NCBI GenBank assembly: GCA_002085285.1
Contig: NATK01000013.1
Span: 1-14,755 of the forward strand
Source of the DNA: Candidatus Latescibacteria bacterium 4484_7
GTDB taxonomy: Bacteria; Krumholzibacteriota; Krumholzibacteriia; Krumholzibacteriales; Krumholzibacteriaceae
Direction of reading: 5' to 3'
DNA: 14,755 bases
Below, in pieces: positions 7,223-13,763 of the stretch. Position numbers and translations under genes: made by a program. Within the stretch, counting starts at the first letter, position 1. Each line of letters begins with the position of its first letter. Below the pieces are notes generated by a model. That model did not search any database. It was not told the origin of the DNA and worked only from the letters and a program-made list of their open reading frames with translations.

Positions 7223-7789
7223 ATGAGAATCATTGCCGGCAGTTTTAAGGGAAAAGATCTGCGTGTGGGACACGGGACGCTCTTCAGGCCTACTGCGCAG
7301 ATCGTAAGGGGTTCCATATTCGATACGATAGGTGGAGCGATCGAAGGAGCGTCGTTCTGCGATCTCTTCGCTGGCTCGGGGGCGGTGGGGATAGAGGCGT
7401 TGAGCAGAGGTGCGGAGAGGGCTGTTTTCGTCGAGCAGGACAAGCGAGTACTAAGAGCTTTGAGAGCGAATCTCGAGAAGTGCGGAGTCGGACGCGATAG
7501 AGCGACGGTAAAGATAGCTGATGCATTTCGATACATCGCCAGGCTTGTCCGTGGTAACGAGAGTTTTGATATAGTGTTCGCAGATCCACCTTATGCGAGC
7601 GATCTTGCTCAGAGAGTGCTGGGCCTATTCGAAGGTGCATCGGGTGGATTCGGCGGTTTGCTCATTGTAGAGCACGGCAAGCCGATATTCTTGAACGAGG
7701 GTTCGACACTCGAGGTTCTGCAGTCGAAGAAGTTCGGTGGCACGATGGTGACATATTTCAAACGCAAAGAAGGAGGTGGCAGGACGTGA
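7223..7789 (+). CDS. rsmD: 16S rRNA (guanine(966)-N2)-methyltransferase RsmD
   Basis: RsmD transfers a methyl group from S-adenosylmethionine to N2 of G966 in 16S rRNA during small-subunit assembly. The protein is 188 residues, the usual length. The start is fixed by the family N-terminus MRIIAG, although only a weak AAGAG lies close upstream. R-P-T (22-24) belongs to the usual RPTxxxVR block; here V-R-G-S-I-F follows. The SAM-binding motif I is DLFAGSGAVGIEALSRGA (47-64), and the catalytic N-methylase tetrad is DPPY (121-124). The gene is coupled to coaD by a GTGA overlap, a pairing found in very many bacteria, which supports both calls. The C-terminus ends in a basic, glycine-rich tail (KRKEGGGRT). 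Confidence 0.95.
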   Translation: MRIIAGSFKGKDLRVGHGTLFRPTAQIVRGSIFDTIGGAIEGASFCDLFAGSGAVGIEALSRGAERAVFVEQDKRVLRALRANLEKCGVGRDRATVKIADAFRYIARLVRGNESFDIVFADPPYASDLAQRVLGLFEGASGGFGGLLIVEHGKPIFLNEGSTLEVLQSKKFGGTMVTYFKRKEGGGRT

Positions 7790-8271
7790 GGGGCAAAGTG
7801 GCTCTTTATCCGGGAACTTTCGATCCAATAACCAATGGGCACATCGATCTCGTAGAAAGAGCGAGCAAGCTTTTTGACAGAGTTATAGTTGCTGTGGCGG
7901 CGGGTGTCCACAAGGCCCCGTTTCTTACACTCGACCAGCGTTATGAACTGGTCAAAGAGAGTCTCGAAGAGCTGGATACCGTTGATGTGGTGAAGTTCGA
8001 CGGTCTTCTGGTCGATGTATTCAAGGAACAAAAGGTGGATGTCGTAATAAGAGGCTTGAGGGCTGTTTCAGATTTCGAGTACGAGCTGATGATCGCTCTG
8101 ATGAACAGGAAACTCAATCCCGATTTCGAGACCGTATTTCTGATGCCGAGCGAACAGTTCATCTATCTTCACAGCTCGCTCGTAAAGGAGATATACAGGC
8201 TCGGCGGCGAGATATCGTGTCTCGTCCCGGAATGTGTCGTGAGAAGATTGAAGGAATGGGATATCAAGTAA
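7786..8271 (+). CDS. coaD: Phosphopantetheine adenylyltransferase CoaD
   Basis: CoaD makes dephospho-CoA from 4'-phosphopantetheine and ATP, the penultimate step of coenzyme A synthesis, in the cytoplasm. The start is a GTG at 7786 overlapping the rsmD TGA, preceded by a near-perfect ribosome binding site (AGGAGGTGG, 7771-7779) six bases away. The 161 residues show the nucleotidyltransferase motif Y-P-G-T-F-D-P-I-T-N-G-H (8-19), with TNGH as the ATP-binding signature. The substrate-binding block RGLRAVSDFEYE (89-100) and SSLVKEI (130-136), equivalent to the ISSSxVKE motif, are also present. All expected motifs are in place and the length is normal. Confidence 0.97.
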   Translation: MRGKVALYPGTFDPITNGHIDLVERASKLFDRVIVAVAAGVHKAPFLTLDQRYELVKESLEELDTVDVVKFDGLLVDVFKEQKVDVVIRGLRAVSDFEYELMIALMNRKLNPDFETVFLMPSEQFIYLHSSLVKEIYRLGGEISCLVPECVVRRLKEWDIK

Positions 8272-8309
8272 CGGTTCCAGAATACGAATTCAACATCGGA
8301 GGAGAATAG

Positions 8310-9503
8310 ATGAAAGAGTTGTTAAGCAAACGAGCTCATTCACTCGAACCGTCGGTGACTCTCTCGTTGAACACCAAGGCTAATGACCTCAAAGCGAGGG
8401 GAGAGGATGTTGTTGGATTGACCGCCGGTGAGCCTGATTTTCCTACGCCTGAATCGATCAAGGATGCGGCGATAAAGGCCATTCATGATAACAAGACGAA
8501 ATACACTCCCGGAGCCGGCATACGAGAGCTCAGAGAGGTAGTTGCCCGGGCCTATTCGAAGATCTTGTCCGTCGATTATTCTGCTGGTGAGGTAGTCGTT
8601 TCGCACGGGGCGAAGCATTCGATTTTCAATGCACTATTTACACTTATAGATCCCGGTGATGAGGTTATGCTGCTTTCTCCTTACTGGACGAGTTACCCGG
8701 AGATGGTAAAGATCGTGGGTGGAGTCCCAAGGATAGTCGAGCTGACGAAGGAAACGGGGTTCAAGCTTACCCCTGAGATTCTGCTTGGCGAGATCGACAA
8801 GCGCAGACCAAAGGCTCTACTTTTCAACTCTCCAAACAATCCTACCGGAATAGTATATTCGAGAGATGAGATGGAGGCGCTCTCAAAGATTATTCTCGAT
8901 GCAGGGATTGCTCTCATAAGCGACGAGATCTATGAATTTCTTACCTACGATGGCTACGAGCACGTTTCGCCGATCAGGGTCGTTCCGGAGCTGAAAGGGC
9001 AGAGTGTCGTTGTATCAGGTGTTTCGAAAAGCTATTCGATGACGGGTTGGAGGCTGGGTTTCGCACTCGCCGAGGAAAATGTGGCGTATAGGATGGCGGC
9101 CTACCAGGCTCATGCAACAGGGTGCCCGAATTCAATCTCTCAGTGGGCTGCTGTAGAGGCGGTGGAGCACGGCGGTGAGGCGAGAGAAATGATGAGAAAG
9201 GAGTTCGAGAGGCGCAAGGAGCTCTTTGGGCGCCGATTGAAAGCCATACGAGAAATAAGCTATCCAGAACCTCACGGAGCATTCTATTATTTTATAGATG
9301 TCTCATCTTTATACGAACGCTGTGGTGTGAGCGGAAGCAGCGAGTTCTGTGACAAGCTCCTGGAGAAGAATGGGCTTGTTGTGGTTCCCGGCTCGGCGTT
9401 CGGCTGTGATAACATGGTGAGATTTTCCTTTGCTGCATCGGAGGACGAGATCAACGAGGCTCTGGACAGGTTCGAGTCGTTCGTTGCTTCCTGCACAAGA
9501 TGA
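8310..9503 (+). CDS. Class I pyridoxal-phosphate aminotransferase (aspartate aminotransferase type)
   Basis: This is a fold-type I PLP enzyme, most like the subgroup Ib aspartate aminotransferases, some of which also act on prephenate. It is cytoplasmic and would move amino groups between aspartate or a related amino acid and 2-oxoglutarate. At 397 residues it has full length. Visible motifs are GLTAGEPDFPTP (36-47), YTPGAGIRELREV (65-77), NSPNNPTG (173-180) with the PLP-binding asparagine, SDEIY (204-208) with the aspartate that pairs with the pyridine nitrogen, and SGVSKSYSMTGWRLGF (236-251), where K240 should be the Schiff-base lysine. R371 in VRFSF is the likely carboxylate-binding arginine. 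GGAGGAG precedes the ATG by five bases. The exact substrate cannot be fixed from sequence, so no symbol is given. Confidence 0.92.
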   Translation: MKELLSKRAHSLEPSVTLSLNTKANDLKARGEDVVGLTAGEPDFPTPESIKDAAIKAIHDNKTKYTPGAGIRELREVVARAYSKILSVDYSAGEVVVSHGAKHSIFNALFTLIDPGDEVMLLSPYWTSYPEMVKIVGGVPRIVELTKETGFKLTPEILLGEIDKRRPKALLFNSPNNPTGIVYSRDEMEALSKIILDAGIALISDEIYEFLTYDGYEHVSPIRVVPELKGQSVVVSGVSKSYSMTGWRLGFALAEENVAYRMAAYQAHATGCPNSISQWAAVEAVEHGGEAREMMRKEFERRKELFGRRLKAIREISYPEPHGAFYYFIDVSSLYERCGVSGSSEFCDKLLEKNGLVVVPGSAFGCDNMVRFSFAASEDEINEALDRFESFVASCTR

Positions 9504-9534
9504 TCACAACGGCGCCTTTAGGCGGTTAGATCGA

Positions 9535-10884
9535 ATGGAATTCCAGAAGAGATTCAAGGAGTTTTCGAGGAAACTCAAAGGTGTCGAGGTCCATACGGAC
9601 CTCTGTTACCGCGTTGTCTATAATTACGATGCTACTCAGTTGAGGGGTAGATGTGCCGGTGTCGTTTATCCAAGAAGTGTCGATGATATAGTGTCGGTCG
9701 TGAAGTATGCGGGCGATTATGGAGTACCGCTTTATGTGAGGGGGGCTGGAAGTGGTTTTTCCGGAGGAGCCGTGCCGGTTGTCGAAGGAGTGGTCGTTTC
9801 GATGGAGAAGCTCAATCGAGTGCTGTGGTTCGATCCGTCGAGGTGGCTCGTAGCGGTGGAGAGCGGCGTCGTCAACGGGGAGCTTCAAAGGTACCTCGCG
9901 GGTAGAGGGTTTTTCTACCCTCCGGATCCGGCGAGTCTCGAGTTTTCTACAATCGGCGGGAACATAGCCGAGAATGCGGGCGGTCCGAGGGCGTTTAAGT
10001 ATGGGGTTACGAGGAGATACATTCATGCACTCGAGTGGGTGACGTCACGAGGCGATGTAGTGGATTATCCGATGGGCGGAGTGACATCTATCCTCGTTGG
10101 CGGTGAGGGGGGGCTGGGTGTAATATACTCCGCCGTCCTCTCAGTGCTCCCGTTGCCCGAGGCTGTAAAAACGGCGCTGATCACGATGCCGGGGGGGGCT
10201 GAAGCAGTCGGATTTGCAGTAAAGGTAATACTTGCCGGACTAAAGCCGACAGTGCTGGAATATATTGATTCGAAGACGATGATATGTGTTGGCGAGTACA
10301 TCGAAGTCGAAGGTTTTAACAAGAGCGATGCATATATATTCGTAGAGTTCGATGGAGTGGCGGAAGATGTCGAGACTCAGTTCGAGATGCTAAAGGATAT
10401 TTGCAGGCGGGAAGGAGCCGCCGTCAAGGAGGCGAAGAACAAGGTTGAGCGCGAACTTCTCTGGGATCTGAGGCGTTCGATCAGCCCGAGTCTCGCCAGA
10501 AGGGGGATAACGAAGGTCAACGAAGATGTCACCTTCCCTATTGGGAAGCTCGAAGAAGCGGTCGATTTCATGGAGGCGCTCGCCCTGGAGTTATCGCTCG
10601 ACTGTTATGTGTTCGGTCATTGCGGAGACGGTAATCTTCATGTCAACATCATGACTGACCGCCGGCGCACCGAAGAGATGAGAAGGGCGGAGCATTTTGT
10701 AGAAAGGCTGTTTGAAAAAGTGGTGGAACTCGGTGGCTCGTTGAGCGGAGAGCACGGGATAGGTCTGACAAAGAGAAGATATCTCCCCTTGCTGTTCAAT
10801 GAAGAGCAGATAGAATTTGCGAAAGAAATAAAGAGAACCTTCGATCCCGCGCTTATTTTGAATCCGGGTAAGTACTTTTCTTGA
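9535..10884 (+). CDS. FAD-linked oxidase, glycolate/D-lactate dehydrogenase (GlcD) family
   Basis: Members of this flavoprotein family oxidise 2-hydroxy acids such as D-lactate or glycolate and pass electrons to the quinone pool or to an iron-sulfur partner. ATG 9535, nine bases after AGGCGG, gives 449 residues. An earlier in-frame ATG at 9430 would overlap the aminotransferase and was rejected. The VAO-type FAD domain shows VRGAGSGFSGGAVP (68-81) and EFSTIGGNIAENAGGPRAFKYG (136-157). The C-terminal oxidase domain shows the metal- and flavin-site signatures FGHCGDGNLHVN (360-371) and SGEHGIGLTKRRYL (404-417), ending ILNPGKYF. No iron-sulfur cysteine cluster or separate GlcE/GlcF gene is present, so it may act alone. 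The segment before SILVGGEGGLGVI is short and lacks the usual DLT-type stretch. Exact substrate unknown. Confidence 0.88.
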   Translation: MEFQKRFKEFSRKLKGVEVHTDLCYRVVYNYDATQLRGRCAGVVYPRSVDDIVSVVKYAGDYGVPLYVRGAGSGFSGGAVPVVEGVVVSMEKLNRVLWFDPSRWLVAVESGVVNGELQRYLAGRGFFYPPDPASLEFSTIGGNIAENAGGPRAFKYGVTRRYIHALEWVTSRGDVVDYPMGGVTSILVGGEGGLGVIYSAVLSVLPLPEAVKTALITMPGGAEAVGFAVKVILAGLKPTVLEYIDSKTMICVGEYIEVEGFNKSDAYIFVEFDGVAEDVETQFEMLKDICRREGAAVKEAKNKVERELLWDLRRSISPSLARRGITKVNEDVTFPIGKLEEAVDFMEALALELSLDCYVFGHCGDGNLHVNIMTDRRRTEEMRRAEHFVERLFEKVVELGGSLSGEHGIGLTKRRYLPLLFNEEQIEFAKEIKRTFDPALILNPGKYFS

Positions 10885-10952
10885 TCCTGGACGGAGCTTG
10901 AAATGTCGATCGAAGGTATAGAGCTCAGAGGGTTTGTGCATAGGAATAAAAG

Positions 10953-11999
10953 ATGTTCATAGACAGGGTAAGAATATTTGTCAGGGGCGGAAGAGGAGGA
11001 GATGGTTGTGTGAGTTTTCGCAGGGAGAAACATGTCCCCCGTGGCGGACCGGACGGAGGTGACGGAGGAAAGGGAGGAGATGTGATCGCGAGGGTCGATT
11101 CATCCATGCGTACACTTCTTGATTTCAGATACAGGCAGCACTACAGAGCTCAAGCCGGGAAGCCGGGTCAGGGAAAGCGCATGACAGGGCGTAACGGTGA
11201 GGATACGATAATAAAGGTGCCTGCGGGCACGGTTATAGAGGATGCGGATACGCACGAGATCATTGCTGATCTCACAGAGGAGGCGGAAGAGATAGTCGTG
11301 GCTCGCGGTGGACGAGGCGGCAAGGGTAACTACGCTTTCAGATCAGCGGTCAATCAGGCGCCGAGAAAGGCGACTCGCGGTCAACCGGGTGAGGAGAGGA
11401 ACCTATGGCTGACACTGAAGCTCATCGCCGATGTTGGGCTCGTAGGTCTTCCCAATGCGGGTAAATCGACGATGCTTCGCTCGTTGAGCGATGCTCATCC
11501 TGTCGTTGCGGATTATCCGTTCTCGACGATCGATCCCGTGCTTGGAATGGTAAAGGTCGGGAAGGGTGAATCTTTCTGCATGGTCGATATCCCAGGGCTC
11601 ATAGAGGGTGCTCACGAGGGAAGAGGTTTGGGCATCAAGTTCCTCAGGCATATAGAACGCTGCCGAGTCTTGATTTTTGTCATAGATCTCGCGGCTGAGG
11701 CTTCTCCCGATGAAGCTTACAGGCAGCTCATCGAAGAGATGAGACAGTACAATGTGGAGCTGGTGAAGAAACCAAAGCTGATAGCATTGAACAAGGCAGA
11801 TATGATTGACAGCGAATCGTTGCGCAAGGTGAACGACATGATCTCGGGAGGGGCCTTCGATACCGATGTGTTCGTCGTATCGGCACTGTCCAAGAATGGA
11901 CTCGACAAGCTTGTTTTCAAGGCGTACAGCGAGTTGAAGAAACTCGATGCTATGGTGGGAAAAGGCACATCGAAATCGAATGATACCATCAGTGAGTAG
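10953..11999 (+). CDS. obg: Obg family GTPase (ObgE/CgtA)
   Basis: Obg is a slow GTPase that binds the large ribosomal subunit and takes part in its late assembly and in the stringent response. The 348 residues include the glycine-rich Obg fold (1-158; for example RGGRGGDGCVSFRREK and GGPDGGDGGKGGDV). The G domain follows: G1 GLPNAGKST (165-173), G2 region FSTIDP (190-195), G3 DIPG (212-215), G4 NKAD (280-283) and G5 SAL (310-312). There is no long C-terminal OCT domain, only a short polar tail, as in many Gram-negatives. ATG 10953 lies seven bases after AGGA. The gene is often next to rplU-rpmA, which are not here. It ends 23 bases from the convergent serpin, and no clear terminator separates them. 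Confidence 0.96.
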   Translation: MFIDRVRIFVRGGRGGDGCVSFRREKHVPRGGPDGGDGGKGGDVIARVDSSMRTLLDFRYRQHYRAQAGKPGQGKRMTGRNGEDTIIKVPAGTVIEDADTHEIIADLTEEAEEIVVARGGRGGKGNYAFRSAVNQAPRKATRGQPGEERNLWLTLKLIADVGLVGLPNAGKSTMLRSLSDAHPVVADYPFSTIDPVLGMVKVGKGESFCMVDIPGLIEGAHEGRGLGIKFLRHIERCRVLIFVIDLAAEASPDEAYRQLIEEMRQYNVELVKKPKLIALNKADMIDSESLRKVNDMISGGAFDTDVFVVSALSKNGLDKLVFKAYSELKKLDAMVGKGTSKSNDTISE

Positions 12000-12022
12000 C
12001 CATCAAGCGACAATCTCGAAAT

Positions 12023-13288
12023 CTACGGCCTCGAAGGGTCGAAGAGCGACCCTGCAAATAGAATGAGCCCGTTCCTATTGTCCATTATCACGAAGAAGAA
12101 TGGCCTGTCTGCTTTGAATGTAAATGGCTCGGGCTGTACCCTTACTGCCGTCAGCCCGACTCTCACCGCAGTGCTCGCTGCAGCCTCCGTTCCCCTTTCG
12201 TTCACGTCGATGAATGCCTTGTGTACGACGTCGCCGATAAAGGCGTTGACCCCTCTCATATCGACCATTTTTCTGAAATCGGCACTTGCGCGGTCGAATG
12301 CAATCCCCATCCCCATTGTGGAGAGAGTATTTTTGAGGCTCGCACCATATTCGAATTTAAACTTCGGTATTATGACTTCACCTTTTCTCATTCCCATTGA
12401 CCGAATCCAACCGTAGAGCCTCTCAGCGGTCGTGTTTCGGTAGAATTCATCGAGACTTGACGACTCCGCCGGCAGAAAGATGAACATGGCGAGCCTTTTT
12501 GCGACGTATGGCAGCATTACCGCTTGAAACCCCTCTCCTTCGAGGTAGGAGAAGTCTCCGGTGCGCCGCATCATTGGGACCTTCGTTTCTCCGTCAGGCG
12601 AGTGGAATATCTCAATTTTAGTCAAAGACTCGTCGAACTCACGCGCCCATGAGCCATTGAAATAGATTGCGTTGATGAGGAAAAGTATGTCATTTGGTTC
12701 TATTCGATCTATGATCGATGGGATCTTTCCCTCGGTTTTTTCCTTGACCCACTCGTTAATCTCCTTCGGCGCCGAAGGACTCGAGAAGTCCAGCTCCCTG
12801 AGCACGGCCCCGTAGAACTCGCCGTTTGTTTCGATGAACTGTTTTTTGAATTGTATCTTTCTTCTTGCCCAAAGAGAATTTGCAATCCTGAGTTCGATAC
12901 CTTCCATTGCTGCGGAAAGATCGTCGAGAAGTTCGGCGTTCAATCGGTTCGCCTCATCGATGTTCATCCGCTTGATTTTGAGCACATTTGCCATGGCATC
13001 GTATGTTTCGCCGTCTGCTCCGTTGAGCGTCATGGTCAGGGCGAGAGCGATGCTGGCAGGGGATATAACTATATTCATCGAGTCGTTTTTCGCTTCGAGC
13101 CTTTTAATCAGCTCCAGACCGAACTGAGAATATGCCGATGCGATCTTTTTCGTTTCCATCGTCTTTACCTTTCCGCTGCCTTTATAGAAAACAGATGTGG
13201 ATTTCCCCGGTGATTTATCGCTTTGAGCACATAGACTGAACGGGATCGATAGAAGGGCGAATAGAGACAACAAAACGATTTTTTTCAT
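12023..13288 (-). CDS. Secreted serpin (serine protease inhibitor family I4)
   Basis: Serpins trap serine or cysteine proteases by cleavage of an exposed loop followed by loop insertion into a beta-sheet. This 421-residue protein has a signal peptide (MKK, then hydrophobic to about residue 19, likely cleaved near LCA|Q), so it is exported. Serpin landmarks in order are NIVISPASIALAL (72-84), NAIYFNGSW (206-214), VHKAFIDVNERGTEAA (355-370) and FKADRPFFFVI (391-401), ending GLILFAGSLFDP. The hinge GTEAAASTAV (366-375) has the small residues needed for loop insertion, so it is probably inhibitory. The cleavage (P1) residue cannot be assigned with certainty; it should lie within about 376-385, which holds Arg376 and Arg383. 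On the minus strand AAGGCGG precedes the ATG. Serpins are patchily distributed in bacteria. A TATAAA box at 13384-13389 (minus strand) has no good -35 partner. Confidence 0.95.
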   Translation of the reverse strand: MKKIVLLSLFALLSIPFSLCAQSDKSPGKSTSVFYKGSGKVKTMETKKIASAYSQFGLELIKRLEAKNDSMNIVISPASIALALTMTLNGADGETYDAMANVLKIKRMNIDEANRLNAELLDDLSAAMEGIELRIANSLWARRKIQFKKQFIETNGEFYGAVLRELDFSSPSAPKEINEWVKEKTEGKIPSIIDRIEPNDILFLINAIYFNGSWAREFDESLTKIEIFHSPDGETKVPMMRRTGDFSYLEGEGFQAVMLPYVAKRLAMFIFLPAESSSLDEFYRNTTAERLYGWIRSMGMRKGEVIIPKFKFEYGASLKNTLSTMGMGIAFDRASADFRKMVDMRGVNAFIGDVVHKAFIDVNERGTEAAASTAVRVGLTAVRVQPEPFTFKADRPFFFVIMDNRNGLILFAGSLFDPSRP

Positions 13289-13302
13289 GTCATACCGCCT
13301 TT

Positions 13303-13519
13303 CGACTTCGAAGCCAAGCGGTAAAAAAGCTCCGATATGCTGTTGGACGATTTACATAGATCCGTATTTTGCTCCTTACACAACTTTATACAACCGTTAT
13401 GGATGAATTGCACGAAAAACTTTTTTACAAAGCGGTGGAAAATGAGAAGAGAGCTCATAGGAGACGCCTCTACATAAGTCACCTCGTCAAAACATCCTTC
13501 GACATTGATCAACAATTAT
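13303..13519. other. Serpin upstream region, no gene supported
   Basis: This is the serpin-proximal half of the 475-base divergent intergenic region. Small minus-strand frames exist (one of 76 codons) but have no convincing start context or recognisable motif. Apart from the isolated TATAAA on the minus strand and an 8-base CTTCGAAG palindrome in the serpin leader just before this stretch, I see nothing that can be named. Confidence 0.4.
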
Positions 13520-13616
13520 GCGCAGGGCATTAAGAAGGGAACGGAAGACACACCATAACTCCTAATAACAGGGGGGGTCACCTTGTCTCTTCCCGTTCCC
13601 GCGCAGGACATTAAGA
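13520..13616. repeat. REP/MITE-like palindromic element with flanking direct repeats
   Basis: Two 16-base direct repeats, GCGCAGGGCATTAAGA (13520-13535) and GCGCAGGACATTAAGA (13601-13616), differ at one base and flank an imperfect palindrome. GGGAACGGAAGACA (13537-13550) pairs with TGTCTCTTCCCGTTCCC (13584-13600) through an 8-bp GGGAACGG core, plus six more pairs interrupted by two bulges. The roughly 33-base loop contains a run of seven G. No coding sequence fits. The compact shape and GGGAACGG core resemble REP-type elements mobilised by REP-associated tyrosine transposases, or a small MITE. No transposase gene is in the window. The structure is seen directly; the class is inference. It ends five bases before a sigma-70 promoter. 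Confidence 0.65.
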
Positions 13617-13620
13617 TTTG

Positions 13621-13649
13621 TTGACCAGATGCAAGTTTTATGATATAAT
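13621..13649 (+). promoter_or_regulatory. Strong sigma-70-type promoter of the CBM20-like gene
   Basis: TTGACC (five of six) and a perfect TATAAT are separated by 17 bases (13627-13643), the optimal spacing. Transcription should start near 13656, leaving a leader of about 107 bases before the ATG at 13764. It is the best sigma-70 match noticed in the window and begins five bases after the repeat element. Confidence 0.82.
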
Positions 13650-13691
13650 TTAAAAGAGTTTTTAATAGGTTGAGGATTGGCTTGTTCTTAA

Positions 13692-13709
13692 GAGTATGAA
13701 ACAATACTC
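13692..13709 (+). promoter_or_regulatory. Leader hairpin or operator (GAGTAT / ATACTC)
   Basis: GAGTAT (13692-13697) and ATACTC (13704-13709) form a perfect 6-bp inverted repeat around GAAACA, about 36 bases after the predicted transcription start and 55 before the start codon. It may be an operator dyad for a dimeric repressor, a small RNA hairpin or chance. No U-tract follows. Confidence 0.35.
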
Positions 13710-13763
13710 AATAACTGTTGTTCAATTTGTTTTGGTCTTTAAGATTTCTAAGGGGGGCTTGGA

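Noticed and set aside
9430..9534. 35-residue N-terminal extension of the FAD-linked oxidase
   Set aside because: It overlaps the aminotransferase C-terminus in another frame, has an arginine-rich composition not seen in the family, and ATG 9535 has a suitable ribosome binding site.
10903..10962. 19-codon frame between the oxidase and obg
   Set aside because: It runs into obg, is very short and shows no recognisable feature; probably chance.
12035..12053. 7-bp perfect hairpin AGGGTCG / CGACCCT near the serpin 3' end
   Set aside because: It lies inside serpin codons and has no T-run on either strand, so it is not a convincing terminator for serpin or obg.
12063..13213. Plus-strand open frames opposite the serpin
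   Set aside because: They are antisense shadows of a well-supported serpin gene, with no homology-like motifs of their own.
13285..13515. 76-codon minus-strand frame upstream of the serpin
   Set aside because: It overlaps the serpin start and ribosome binding site, has no motif and no clear start signal.
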